Shown: piece by piece, positions 23,050 through 35,639 of the stretch
Layout of the letters: every line of letters starts with the position of its first letter
How positions within the stretch are numbered: position 1 is the first letter of the stretch
Assembly (NCBI GenBank): GCA_015680685.1
Contig: MNCI01026460.1
Span: forward strand, 225,735 to 289,734
DNA length: 64,000 bases
Direction: 5' to 3'
Origin: Gnetum montanum
Taxonomy: Eukaryota; Streptophyta; Gnetopsida; Gnetales; Gnetaceae
Program-made: the position numbers and the translations under genes
The notes under the pieces: model-generated
The model's input: only the letters and a program-made list of their open reading frames with translations
What the model was told of the DNA's origin: nothing
Database searches by the model: none

Positions 23050-23926
23050 TGATGAAGCACTATATAGTTGATGCATCGAATAGGCCGCATATCTGAGGCC
23101 TTGTATACGCGGTTGCGTTGATGTGGGCCCGTCAACGTAGCCTTCTTGCATCAACGTGGCCCCATTTACGCAGCCGCCTATCTCGGCCTATAAATAAGAG
23201 GGCTTTCCACCTCATTTAGTTGACTTTGAGTAGTTGTAGCAAAGCCCTTGCATTTTTTTTCTGTAGGAGTTAGATTATTTTCCCAGTGCATGCCTGCAGT
23301 GTGATGATTGTAATTGTACGGAGCCTTTATTCGAGTGTCACGTACTTGGACGCACACATGACCGGAAATAAAGATTGAGATTACTTCATCATTGCAGCAT
23401 TCACTTAGATTTAATTTTTTAATTGTTATTGTTATTTATTATTTTCTTAGTTAATATTTCTTTATCATCATTTACTATTCCTGTTGTTAAATGCAGAATG
23501 AGTATGACTTAATCATGAGCATTTAAGTGTGACTACTTGGTAACCCAGCAGTGTACCTAGGATCTATGCTTGGTAACCCCAGTAGTAGTCATGCACGAGG
23601 TCCAAGATGTGTACGGATGATTAAGGAATGGATGCTCATCGCACTTAGGTTAGCTTAGACTTCATTTCCTATTACTCATGAGTTTAATCAAGATTATTTT
23701 CCATTGTCTCTAGGAGTAGCACTAATTTAGGATCACATCATACGCCTCACTCTAGACTAAACCATATGTGACAAAGCAAATACTAGTCCAAGTGGGAAGA
23801 TAGCGAACTACGATCAACGTGTAACTATCTAGATACCACAACTAGCCTATCCATGGAGTTCGATCAGATCGTGCGTGAATGCTAGTATTTGTATGGTTGA
23901 GCGTAGGGGTACCTTGCCGCTCATCA
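23050..23926 (+). repeat. 5' LTR of Athila-like element D2 (877 bp)
   Basis: Begins TGATGAAGC after CCTAG and ends GCCGCTCATCA just before a primer binding site. TATA box TATAAATAAG at about 23189. U3 just upstream contains inverted and repeated motifs (CGTTGATGTGG / GCCCGTCAACG at 23116-23137; CATCAACGTGG). R/U5 carries several copies of CTTGGTAACCC(A)GTAGT and is very like the LTRs at 40542 and 54519. Confidence 0.9.
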
Positions 23927-23927
23927 T

Positions 23928-23945
23928 TGGTGCCGTTGCCGGGGA
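23928..23945 (+). promoter_or_regulatory. Primer binding site for tRNA-Asp
   Basis: TGGTGCCGTTGCCGGGGA, one transition away from the exact complement of the plant tRNA-Asp(GUC) 3' end (TGGCGCCGTTGCCGGGGA). It starts two bases after the LTR, as usual for plant Athila-type elements. Confidence 0.85.
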
Positions 23946-24069
23946 TGGTGCTAGTTATCTAGATTACTTATATCATACAAGGTCACTGTATAGAAATTAA
24001 CAATACATCTTTTAGCAGGAAATAATTATAAAAAGGTCACATATAAATTCACACATAGTTTTACAATCA

Positions 24070-25952
24070 TGTCTCTCCTAAAAGACTATAATAATGCCAC
24101 ATCTAGTGAGACAATTCATTGGAGAACCAACAAATATTATGACAATGAAGATTGGAGTACGTAACCTAAGTTGGGGATTTCTTATAAACATAAACAAAGA
24201 CAACATCATCCCAACACACGAAAGCATAACATACCTAGTCATGATGAACCCCTGTTGGCCACTACAAGCTTAACGGAAATACAAGAGGTTGTTCGAATAG
24301 CCCGCAGGCATCGTAAGGAAAGTTGTCTACCTGTGCTTAATTTAAACAACTTTCCCAAGTTTTCAGGAGGCTATGATTCAAACCTGCAACAACATTTACA
24401 AGCCTTCTACAATGCTTGTACATGGAAAAATATTGATAATGAGTGGTGAAAACTTAAGCTCTTTCCTCTGACACTCATTGGCCAAGCGAAAGTATGGTAT
24501 AGGTCGTTAAAACCAAAATCAATTCAACGTTGGCCGACAATGGTAGAACTTTTCAACGAAAGATATCAAACCTTGGCAAGAGTATCAGCCTTGAGGAGAC
24601 AAATCGAAGAATGGAAACAAGCATAACATGAACCCTTGGACATGGCCTTGGAAAGATATTATGCACTGTTAAACAACTTCCCAAGCCATGGGTTCTCTGA
24701 CAAGAGGCTAATGTACCATATCATAGATGGGCTCCGTAATGAAATAAGGGAGACCCTAGGGATGGATGCCCAAGGTCAACTATATGAGCTACAAACCCAT
24801 CAACTCCAAGAGCTGATTAAGAAGATAGAAAAAGAAGAAGGAGCAATAAGTAAATGGGAGAATGTTGAAGGTTCTCAATAGGACCAAAATCTCAACTTAA
24901 CAAGGGTCCATGATCATGAAGAGGAGAAATCAACTCACTTCAAGGAGGTGGAATCATCTTTGCCAATCATACAATCACTAGATGAAATTGAGGCAAAAAT
25001 TAATAAGATGATGGACTGGGTACATGAAAGATGTGGAGAATATGCCAAAATTATTAGAGGAAAAACTATGCCAAATCGAGAAATAGGACAGGACACCACA
25101 CGATAATCAGAAAGAAGGGTTACAGAGAATAAGGATAAGAACTCAACTGCCAATCATACATATCAATGTAATATTTTCTTGTACGATCACCCCAAAGGTC
25201 AATGTCCAATCTTGTCACATTTACATGAGCATTAGAGAGGAATGTTACATCCAGAGTTTGTACAAAAATACTGGGTCCAACCACAGTGGCAAAAACCTCA
25301 ATCGTGGGGGAGGCCACCACCAACTGAACCATACCCTTCGTATGTTGCAACACCAAATGCTTATTATGTTTAACACCCTATTTCTCCAACGAGATTAGCA
25401 TCGTCTACCTCACCTCATCGTTATCATTCTTCCAAGTACTATCCACCCATGTTCTCTCCAACAAGATCACCACCTCACGTGCCTTACACTTCTCCTCAAC
25501 CTTAATATTCTCATACTTCACCCCCTTCTACATCACCGCTAGCTATGCCAGAAGATTTTGCATCACAGTGTCAACCTGAAAACGTTACTTGTGCTACTAC
25601 TATCAATAGTAGTGGAGGTCCTTCACAACATCGAAGGAATCCCTTCTTTAGATGTGACCATCGAAAGGGACACCACAGTTCAGAAACCACTGCATCCACC
25701 AACTCAGCACAAATCCAACACTATGGTGCATCTTCCTCTTCGAATCCAACACCTCATGTTACTCTATCTGGGCCACCAATCAACACTCCAATCACCATGG
25801 GACCTAATGAATATTGCCACATGGGGAGACATGTTGATCCTTGCATACCATCTTATTATCATAAGTACCATAGTGGGTCAACTCCTTATAAGTTAACATC
25901 TTATAACTTGCCCCACTATGTCAACTCTAATCAAGTGTGTGAACCCCAATGA
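24070..25952 (+). pseudogene. Athila-like gag with short zinc-knuckle (element D2)
   Basis: Capsid/nucleocapsid gene. In order: DEPLLATTSLTEIQEVVRIA; KESCLPVLNLNNFPKFSGGY; HLQAFYNACTW; GQAKVWYRSLKPKSIQRWP; LFNERYQTLARVSALRRQI; PLDMALERYYALLNN; a helical HQLQELIKKIEKEEG segment; a second domain EIEAKINKMMDW; and a zinc-knuckle-like CNIFLYDHPKGQCPI near 25170 (second Cys mutated to Phe in this copy). A Pro/Ser/His/Tyr-rich C-terminal part ends CEPQ-stop at 25952. About seven in-frame stops (mostly CAA or CGA to TAA/TGA). No protease or RT follows, so this is a gag-only derivative. Confidence 0.88.
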
Positions 25953-26032
25953 GGTAAGTATGACCAAGCCCCAATATTTTTAACATGCAAGGATCCCCAC
26001 CTTCCATTTATTAATTTTAGCCATGCTCAACC

Positions 26033-26052
26033 ATTTAGTTATGGGGGGTATC
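26033..26052 (+). promoter_or_regulatory. Internal polypurine-like motif after gag (D2)
   Basis: CATTTAGTTATGGGGGGTAT, a variant of the TTTAGTCATGGGGGTA motif that precedes the 3' LTRs of the family. Same place relative to gag as at 15808-15828. Confidence 0.5.
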
Positions 26053-26970
26053 CTCCATTCTAACAACACAGAATTAATAAATGTTTTTCTGTTTTTTTAA
26101 TTTTTCAACTTTTTATTTTCCAGTTTTTCACCCTTTTAATTTATTGTTTTATATTTTTATCTTTTTATATTTTTATGAGTAATCTCATCCATGAATATAA
26201 CACTCATGTGGCTCGTTGATTGAGGTGTTATTCTATGCTATCAAATCTCAGGTGACTAATTATTTGAACAGCGAGCCCATCACATCCACCTAACCATTCT
26301 ATTAATAAGAGGTTCTATTCTGGGTACGATGATATTCTTGACATCATTAAAACTTAAAGTAATTTTGTGTTCATATTGCCCAGAGTGAAGAAGGATGGAC
26401 TAAGAGGGAATGACTAGGGTGTGACATCAAGGGAACTTGTGGATTCTCTTTGGTGGCATCTATAGGTGCTATCATGCAACTTGGTTGTACTAAGATCCTT
26501 GTAGATCTAACGAAAAATGGGAGTAAGAGTATTAAAGGCACCCAATAAAAAAAAGAAAAAAAAAAGGAAAGGGAGAGAAGAGAGAGTGTGCCAAAGCAGC
26601 CAAACAAAAAGTATGCTACAAAGAAATTCCAAGTTACTACTCCCTTGCACAAAATGCCAAGTGATCATATGCCTTGCTATCATGGTGCTCTATGGTTGCC
26701 CATCATGGGATGAAACAATGTGATGTCACTGATTTGAGGAATGGACTTGGTCCTGATCTTCGAACAATGGGTTAATGACACGTTAATCATGCTTTACACG
26801 TAGGATTCATTATGCCCTGAATCAGTTACCTCATGTCCCAATCTCTGCAATCCCTTCTCCAATTCTTCTCATCTTGTTGTTCCTGTAATTGTGACTTGTG
26901 TCTTGTATAGCATTGAATTCATACCTCATCATAGTGGTATCAACATGTGTGTGTTTTGTTGCATCGATAT
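26053..26970 (+). mobile_element. 3' non-coding module of element D2
   Basis: Aligns on the opposite strand with parts of 14520-15807. A T-rich intron-like end (GTGTGTTTTGTTGCATCGATATAG) lies near 26965, where similarity stops. No 3' LTR follows, so the element is truncated. Confidence 0.55.
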
Positions 26971-29390
26971 AGGAGAAATATAATTTCAATATAATGTTTT
27001 TTTAAATATAGTATACAAGCAATAACTTTGCCACACTTATTTGAGTTGGAGGTGTCAACTTTGAATATTCTGTTGTTCATCATGATCATATTAAAACCTT
27101 GTAAAATTTTTTTTGTCCAATAAACCTACTTAGAATAGTAAAAAGGAATGAAACATTTTTATTAGAATAGTATAAATGAAAACTTTAATTCAAAGACATT
27201 ATTTATTTGTGGTTATTTCTCATCATTTGTGAGGCACAATGAGATGTTTGGTTAGTAGTATGGGCCTTGGTCTGGTAACTCTAGGTCCAAAGTATGATTA
27301 TACTAAATAGTATTAAGTTATAAACTTCTATAAATCTTAAGATGTATCTATGTTTTAATTATTTATTATTCCAACACCCCTCTTTTTATAATTGGTAAAG
27401 CTCAAAATTCATGTGAAAAAAAAATTTCCAATTATGTAATACAAATAACATTGAAAATAAATACCATATTTTATTACCATGTAAGAACTTATATTTGATT
27501 AACATTTAATAATGACAATGAATTTGCAGTCATGCTTTGTAGTCGTAGCCCAAACTGTAATAATCCCCTGGATTCTGGTATTGTTTTCGTAGGCAACGGA
27601 GACAACCAGAGTCACAATTCCCTTACTAGCTCTAGTTTCTTAGCAGAAGTCAATGTTAATTTTGTACATCAACCATCATTGCCTAGTGAAAGAAAACAAC
27701 AAAAAAGAAATAAAAAATAATCCTAATAGATGCTAGTAGATGCCATTACTTAGTGGTAAACAAGGCTAGAAAGAGCTTAAGTATCTAAGGTTATTGTATT
27801 TACGATGAATTTTTGAGCAGTTGAATAAAGAGGATAAGTAGAATCTTTCTTTTTAGGCTAGGATAGGTTAAGTTCTCCAGCGCAAATCAATAAACTCAAC
27901 ATTAGAGATAGACTTATTTCTGAATTTTATTAGATTCATAGTGATATTAGTAATTTTAGAGAAAAAAGGGATTGTAGGCTTGCTTACAAGTTCCAGCTTA
28001 ATATCTACTAGTTTGCTATTAAGCTAATAAGATTGGGCTTCCTAATTTAGGCGAGAACCACTTAGGATCTGTTTGTCTCTTGAGATGATTATCTCATGAT
28101 TACAAACATGGATGTGTATCTTGTGATGTATGGGAAAAGGTACAACTCAATGCTAAGCTAGCCAAGGATGTATTAGTAAGTTTTTAACACTCAGAGACTC
28201 ACATATTGTCATAAAGTGGGCTTCATATTGCACACAATCACCTACCATGAAAGGTAATCTAATGAAACCTACAATCTCTACTCACGTATTATTAAACAAA
28301 ATATGATTAGGATAGGTTTTATTGAAAATTACCTAGTTATGGAGGCCAAGATGCTTGATAACAGTCCATGTGATCACATTCAATCTAATGACATGATCAA
28401 TATGTATGAGTGAAACTAAAGCTTCATGTGATATCTTGATGATGATGTAGAGTAGTAGCTAATAGATATATCTTATCTTTAAATTAGTCTTGATGTTATT
28501 ACCATAGAAGTTTAGGTTATTTGCTCCATAATGAGGCACTTAAAGAATATAGCTTCCATCTAAGCAAGGTTTTCATTTGGGATCATGATCCTCTTAAGAA
28601 CATTATATAGCGTAACACAATGTTCTTTAGAGGTTTCCATGAGGTCATACAAGGTTGATGCCTTTGGAGTGGACAATGATGATCATTTGCTCTAAGACCT
28701 TATTGTCCGTAGGCTGAGATGCTTGTGAAGTAGGTGCTACCATAACTATTTATATAGGATTGGATGAAGGTGGGAGGCTACTTGAGGATGCAATCTCCTA
28801 TTGTTCCTGGAAGAAACCTTATTTGGTTGTTTAGAAGATTGCTTCTATGCATCAATAACCTTCTCCTTCTATTTTCTTGATCATGACTCATTGGTCTGCT
28901 GGCCGTGAATAAGGATTTTTATGTGGAATGATGGAAAAGAATTAGTATTCTGAGGAGTAGTATAAGATGAAATAGAGTGAGAATTGGATGGATGCATAGG
29001 TTAAGTTGGAGTGGAACACTAGGAATTGGTAACATGAATGCAATAAGGAGGTGGGGAAGAATGACTTGATGTTAATGGTGCAAAAATGTAGTTAGACCCA
29101 TGAATCATATAAGGCTTTTGAGGTTGGAGTGATGACTACATGGGCTATTTATACTTAGACTAGTGGATGACATAAGACTCGTTAGATTGGGACCTATAAA
29201 TTTTACATTTAGAATTGGAAGATAAAATTGTTTCTCCAGCTTTCAAGGGATTCAAACATACTTTAAGTTGGTTATTATCTAGATGCATAGTAGATGGATT
29301 ACTTTCCACCATTATCTTTCCCTTATCAATGAGATCTTTGATGTCATCTTTGTGATTCTTGTAGTTATCTATGTCATTTCCAATAATCTC
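26971..29390. other. Unassigned AT-rich region, partly degraded retroelement
   Basis: No secure gene. 27532-27720 is a short open frame after an acceptor-like TTTGCAG, not recognised. Around 27870-28020 the plus strand has a coding-looking stretch (EKRDCRLAYKFQL) of unknown origin. 29390-29170 on the minus strand reads KNHKDDIKDLIDKGKIMV, which resembles the end of gypsy Gag before protease; a Ser/Pro-rich stretch continues to about 28660. All are weak. Confidence 0.3.
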
Positions 29391-29396
29391 AGGATA

Positions 29397-29599
29397 ACTT
29401 GACCAAGCGTAGGATCAAGGAAGGTGACTTGGTCCTCAAAGCCATCCATAAGCATGTGGATAAATTCTTAGCCAACTAGGAAGGGCCCTTCCTTATCACT
29501 AGATCCTATAGTAACAAAGCATCTAGGATTGCAAACATGGATGAGAATGAGTTGGCCAATCTGGTCAACCATTCCTATTTAAATCCTTATTACATTTGA
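29397..29599 (+). pseudogene. Ty3/gypsy integrase C-terminus (element C)
   Basis: Reads GDLVLKAIHKHVDKFLAN, stop, EGPFLITRSYSNKASRIANM, then NHSYLNPYYI-stop. It matches the last 55 residues of the element A integrase (KGDLILK..., NHSYLKPYYI-stop) nearly position for position and carries the same TGG-to-TAG change before EGP. Everything upstream has been deleted; the left neighbour is an unrelated minus-strand remnant. Confidence 0.9.
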
Positions 29600-29654
29600 C
29601 ATACATTTGACCTATAGTACCAAAGACATCAATGATCATCAACAAGCAAGCCTA

Positions 29655-29850
29655 CTTTACCAAGGCTTACCAAAGCCTTAAACTAGAAATATGGCTTGTT
29701 GAGGCCTTAAATTGACAATACAACCTATTCAGGTCTTAAACTGGTATGATGATTCGCTATGACCTTAAACTAGCACCATGGTCTACCAGGGCCTTAAATT
29801 GGTACCATGGCCTTCCATGACCTTAAATTGGCAACTTTGGTGTCCTAGGT
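29655..29850 (+). repeat. Degenerate tandem repeat (element C)
   Basis: Five or six units of 36-40 bp with CCTTAAACTAG / CCTTAAATTGG and ATGGTCTACCAGGG. Third member of the family at 1080-1512 and 10290-10475. Confidence 0.85.
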
Positions 29851-30781
29851 AACTTTGGCTTTGTTTTACATCTCATCATGCTATGTGGTTTGTATGCATT
29901 GTAATGTTATAACATGCTTTGTTTGTTTTTTTTTCTTGTCCTCTTGGAGTTGTGTTTGTAGGATGAAGCCTGGAGCCATCACAAGGGTGTAATCCATTAT
30001 AGCTGAAAGTCACCATGTGACCTTAATGTGCACGATTTGGTGAGTTTGTCTTGTTATGTGAAGATTGCTTGTACTGTTACGCTCCATCTAGCACCACTCC
30101 TTGATCCTAGCCTGTTAACCCAATTATAACCTTTAATACCTTGGAAAATAATGTTAACCTACGTTTCTCACTCATGCACTATGGCCATATGATATCTCTT
30201 CATCATGATCCATCCTCAAGTCCACTTGAATGTGATGTAGATCATTTAGTGGAAAAACCATTAATTCCATCAACCATAACACATTTCATTTTAGTGGAAA
30301 AACCAAGTCCATTGGGTGTAACACAAGTCATTCAATGGAAAAACTATATTTGATAAACCAAGGCAATGAGATCTAATGAGGGTTTCACCCCATTAAAAAA
30401 CAAGGGGAAGCAAATTTCCAAGAGGTTGAATGATCAATGAAGCCTCAAAGCCTAATGGCTAAAGAAGTCTTAGAGCAAAGTGATTAGGCGCTCAAATGCA
30501 CTTGTCGAGTAACAAACACTTCAAAGAATGTTAGTGTCACGCTATAGCCATGATGACAACACTTGGAATGCATTGTTAGCCTCCATGACCATCTCCCTAA
30601 TGACCATTACCACTCTCTCATCATAGCCTTATCCCATCATCACAAGTACTCTTCGACATGGTTTGACACAACTGGATCAAGCATGAAGAGGCAATGTCAA
30701 TGGTGGATCTATAGTGGTGCTTTGTATTCTTTGTTAGTGCCTCTCAAGTCAATCCTTCAAACACCAACAAAGAGGAGCCAA
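29851..30781 (+). other. 3' non-coding region and polypurine tract of element C
   Basis: Carries the acceptor-like TTGGAGTTGTGTTTGTAG at 29961 that corresponds to 2122 in element A. Ends with AAAGAGGAGCC (30769-30779) right before the LTR. The short ORFs 30141-30353 and 30563-30784 are not recognised. Confidence 0.55.
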
Positions 30782-31700
30782 TGAAACACCACCAAATTTT
30801 CATGTTTTAGCCTTGGTAATCCCATCCCATGAAACCCAAGGATAAACTTCATTGTAAATGTGAAGATTGTAACCTATAAGAGGCAATCTCACATATTTCA
30901 TACTTTTGGGGCTGAAAAATTCCTCATAAGTAGCCAAAGCCTCATTCCCCAAGTGAAAAGAGTCACCTAGTGTCTATATTTTGGCTTGGAGGGGGGGGGG
31001 GGGGGGGGTTAAAANGGGGGGTGTTAAAAATACCTTTTGGGATGCCAAAAATGACAAATTGATGGGTTTTATGAGGTGTATACACTTTTCTACGCTAGAA
31101 AACTCCTAGAAGGAGGTAAATCTCACCTACCCACAACGTGGAGGGGTGTGGACCACCTACTCCCAATGTAGAGGGGGAATAGTGCTTAACATAGAGGGGT
31201 TTGACTTTCATCCCCAACATTGATCCTTCATCCCCCAAACCTTAGCACCTCCTCCCCATCATAGAAGCAACATGGCCATGATTTCAATGTCACATCAACT
31301 TTAGTAAGAACCCTGCAATGCTAGCATGGAAGGTTGAAGGCCTAGCTAGAGGGAGTAAAGCCAATATGGAAGGTGCATCCTTGTTACTATTTTTGGTAAA
31401 TGGAATGGCCATGAGGATATGACACTTTCCATATGTGGTAAAACCCCAAGATTTTGGACACCTACCCCCTGGATGTGGTAGAAATTCGTAGCAATTTGGA
31501 GCCCAATCTATTAGCCATTTTTAACAAATTTGCATCCCAAATCATGGGAAAGACCTATAAAAACCAATCCCTCACACCATTTCAAAGTTCCACACTCTTG
31601 GTAGTTGCACATACTTTGCATTTTTGAGCATTTGGTAATTTTGAGCACCTCGCCTAAGTCCTTGGGTGATCTACTAGATCATCTAGGGTACCCTAAATTC
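30782..31700 (+). repeat. 3' LTR of element C (right end approximate)
   Basis: Starts TGAAACACC after the polypurine tract, as in element A. TATA box CCTATAAAAACC near 31555. Contains an 18-base G run (30991-31008) followed by TTAAAA, an N and another G run, probably an unresolved homopolymer. The right end is lost where the minus-strand pol fragment begins. Confidence 0.65.
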
Positions 31701-31736
31701 CATTTTTTCAAAGTTCTTGGGGATTTGGGGTTGAGG

Positions 31737-33960
31737 CTATTTGTGGTTGAGAATCCTTAGCTTTCTAGTGGCCAAGATTTTTAGTTGTAACATATAGATT
31801 ACATGACCTAGCAAACTTCTAGACTTAATCCCCAAGATACATTTCTTAGGATTTAGTGAAATACCATATTCATGACACTTGTCAAAAATTTGTTGGGGAT
31901 GACCAATATGATCTTTCTTACTTTTTGAAAAGATGGTCATATCATCCAAATAAACCATACTAAATGCATCTATTAAACCTTTAAAGGCTAAATCCATTGC
32001 TCTTTGAAAAGTATCTCTAGCATTTGATAATCCAAATGGCATTCTTTGGTAAGCAAAAGTTCCTCACTTGGTGATAAATGTTGTTTTATATCTATCACCC
32101 TTATCTAGCTTAATCTAATTATAGCCTGAAAAACCATCTAGGAAAGAATATACTTGACAACTTGATACTTTAATCAACATTTCATCAATTTTAGGAAGCG
32201 GTATTTATCTTTTTCAAAGGATTTCTTTAAACCTCTAAAATTCACAAAAGCCTAATATTGTCATTCTTTTTCCTTACTAGAACAAGGTAAGCAAGCCATG
32301 TCGAATATTAGACCAGATATATGATTTGGAATTTTAATAACTTCTCAATCTTGGCTTCCTTGGCTAGTTCAAATGATGGATTGAATTTTCTTTATTTCTA
32401 TTTAACTATCTTACAATGGTTTGCTAAAGGAATTTTATGTGTCATCACATTTGGTCTAAAAGCTTTAAGATCATCATAAGACCAAGAAAAATTTTTCAAA
32501 TTATTTTTTAGGAGTAATAATAAATTTTTCTTGAAGACTGAATCCTTTTCCTTTGTGACATTTAACATCTTTGATATCTCATTAGATCTAAGATTCACTA
32601 TTTCATAAGCTTGATCATTTTGATTCTGTATATCTTTTCTGATAAGAAAATTTGTGCTAAACTTATGTTCTTAATCAATCACATTTTTGGGAATGAAATT
32701 TGTCTTAAAAATTAACGTTGTTTTAGGTATGATTTAACTTTCAAATTCTTGATTATTCCTCAAGAAATTAATAAGTTGATCATCATCTTCAAATACTTGT
32801 AAATGCTTTATGTTATCTAGTACTGATGGTTGCTGTTCATTCTCAATCACTACCCCTTTGTACTTTTCTATCATATTCACATCTAATGTTGAAGTTGCCT
32901 TTGCTAAATCATTAGCTATATAATTACCTTCCCTACTTATATTCTCTATTTTATAGTGATGAAATTGATCTAGCATTATACTATTAAGTTGTTTATAAGA
33001 TCGCAAAAATGAGCTTTTTACTCTACAACTACCTTTAATCTGTTCACAAACTAGTCTTGAATCTTATTTTATGGTGGTTACCTTGATTCCTTTGTGAAAT
33101 GTTATTTTAATTCCAATACTCAAAGCTTCATATTCAGCCTTATTATTAGTATAAAGGAAAGATAGATGAATTTCATTTAAAACTTTTTGGGAATCATGTT
33201 TTACTAGAACTACTCCAGCTCCTACACCTTTGGAGTTACAAGAACCATCACAGTATAGTTTCCACTTGCTCTCATTTTGAGATTCCTCTTTTTTAGAGTT
33301 TCAAACTTCTTGAAGTGTAAAAATTTTGGTTTCAAAGGATTTTGTTTCAACAACTTTGGTTTTTCCATTCAAAGTTATGTTTTCCATTATCAAGGGCTCA
33401 CTATATATGTATATTTGATTCGGCTCTCCTTTCCAAGGTAGCCACATATGAGAATAATTTGTTGATAATATAACTTGAGAAATTCATACTCCAACTTCTA
33501 CTCAACAAAATACTATGTGAATATGGTATATCTGCTTCTTGAATAGTTACCCCACTTTTTATACAATGTTCAGAAGTGATTTATAATAGAACATTAGGCA
33601 TTTGATCCATAATTTTCACTCTACTTTTTTTCACTTGAATGATCTTTTTACTAGATTGCTCAGGAGTCAAACCAAGTTTTTACATATGGATAATGACATA
33701 ATAGTAGAGGTAGCTCCAGAATCAAGCAAACTATTATGAAGATATTTGTCTTCTAACTTCATTATCAAAACAAAAGGAGCATCTTCTTTGTTAGGAATGC
33801 AATCATAGCTAGCTTTTGTTGTCTTATAAACATTAGATACATAGCTTAAATTTGACTCTCCAACTTTCTTTTTACCTTTAATGAACTCTAAAGCTTTTCT
33901 TTGTGTTGGTAAGTATTTGGGACCACCAATGTGGAGTGGCCTCATGGTCTTGTGACTTTT
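31737..33960 (-). pseudogene. Ty3/gypsy pol fragment with order protease - RNase H - reverse transcriptase
   Basis: Copies retrotransposon RNA into DNA. Reading down from 33945: protease with LLDSGATSTIM (catalytic DSG); about 120 codons of protease tail and linker; an RNase H at 33258-32880 with CDGSCNSKGVGAGVVLV, TNNKAEYEAL, DSRLVCEQI and NYIANDLAKA, which are the four acidic catalytic positions of the archaeal/plant type; a linker; the RT N-terminus NFSWSYDDLKAFRPNV (32460); and RT with FSMVYLDDMTIF (YLDD near 31952). Protease, RNase H and RT start share one minus frame (positions 0 mod 3), although the protease tail needs local frame changes. The final RT part is shifted. The known Tat order puts this RNase H after RT. 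Truncated in the RT thumb at 31737. Confidence 0.85.
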
Positions 33961-35630
33961 GGGGTCATGGGATTGAAGGTTTTCTTCAAATAGGATTTAG
34001 GTGATTACTAGTCTCTAGTAATACCAAGGCCTATATACCTTTAAATAAACTTAGTAGTTATAAAACATACTATACGTGAGTGTGTGTTTACTGTTGTGAA
34101 TGTTGAAATGGTTGGGTTGTGTATAAAACTATAACTGGCTATCATAAAAGAGATTTAGCTATTTTTGTCAAATACTGTGAATTATTTTAGATTTAGCTAT
34201 TTTGTTAAATCACTTAGTCTATATGGTCCTTATAATACCTACTTGTAACAAATAAAATTTTACAAAAATATTGAGCACAATTTTTCCCAGAGAGAAAGTT
34301 CCACAAGAAAACTAGAAATAGAGCGAGACTCAATGGACTTAGAAAGAGAAAGAAAAGAAAGCAGATTTATGTGAAATCTCAAATATTTAACCAAGATAGA
34401 TTGACATGAGGAAAAACTTCATAATAAGGCTATTATTAATTCAATAACTATGAATTATCCAAACCTTCTACCTCAACAAGCAATTTCATAAAAGACAATC
34501 TTGTTATACTACCAACAATGCTACGTAAATGACAAAGTATGAGTCTCTATTTTGGCTAGTTAATAGTTTTCACACATTGCATTCAACAGAGTTGTCAAAA
34601 GACTTGACAATTTCTTGGGAAATTTCATTAAGACATTACTATTAAATTTCTCTTGAGGCTTTTCAACAACATAAACTTTTCTATGGAAAATCATAATAGA
34701 ACTCTAATATTGCACAGAAATAGAGCTATAAAAGAAACCTAGGAAAAATCCAAAAGTTAAATGCCAAGCACAATACTACTTAAATCATTAGCTAAGTAAA
34801 TAAAACAAAATAGGAAGAAATGAACTCACAAGATTAAAACAAAGCAATCAAATTGATGTCTTTACTAAACCATCTTACAAGAATTCTTCAAATGTCTTTT
34901 CCCGAATCTTCCTTCATCCCCCTCTTTTAAAATCTATCTTTGAAGGTTCTTTTATAATGATCTTAAGGTAGCTATAACAATCATGAGAAGTTATGAATCT
35001 TACAAATATCTTCTTGATCCATCGACAATTGGCATCTTCTATGACTATCATTACCATCATGTCAATTTTGGACATGTGCTCAGAACTAGGTTTATATCTT
35101 GTCACATTGCATCCTTTATGTCTTCAAAGTCATATTTGGAGAAAAAAGGTAGGTGACGGTAGTGATGCTTGTGCGGTGGTGGAGATGTTAGCATTGGAGG
35201 GGCATAACTGTAATGATCAAGGGCATAGTGGCTCCATCATCGATGTCATTCTAGGCATACTTGTGGAGCATGGTCGTTGTAGTATCCAAGAGGAAACCCT
35301 AGTCCTTTTGCTATAGATGTTATAGTGGGTATTGAAAGTTACAGTAATCTATGTGTTGTGGATCCTTCTAGTGTTCTAGGCATCTACATATCTGCTAGAT
35401 TGGGAGTTCTTTATAATGACCAATTTGTATCAAATTTTTTCAAGAAATTCTTGCTTGTTGTCATGGATTTCTACTTGGCCATTTTTGTGAACACAAGTTC
35501 ATTCAAACATACAAATTTTGATACATTTATCATGCTTAGATCAGGGAAGTATTTTGAAGTAATTTCTATTGTGGAGGATAGTGAAGTTATAGATTGATTG
35601 TTTGAAATCACATTTGTGAAGAGACTCTCA
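33961..35630. other. Unassigned region
   Basis: AT-rich with no recognised gene. Two plus-strand open frames (34993-35316 and 35325-35597) have no domain I know. Because the CAP-D2 fragment lies next to it on the minus strand, part may be its 3' continuation, but I cannot show homology. Confidence 0.35.
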
Positions 35631-35639
35631 TGCATTTTG

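Noticed and set aside
27532-27720. 62-codon ORF after an acceptor-like site, possible exon
   Set aside because: No domain and no partner exons seen; reported only as unassigned.
30991-31022. G run with N as a telomere- or G4-like element
   Set aside because: A plain homopolymer with an undetermined base is most likely an assembly problem.
34993-35597. Two adjacent plus-strand ORFs as a host gene
   Set aside because: No motif, different frames, and no splice sites linking them convincingly.
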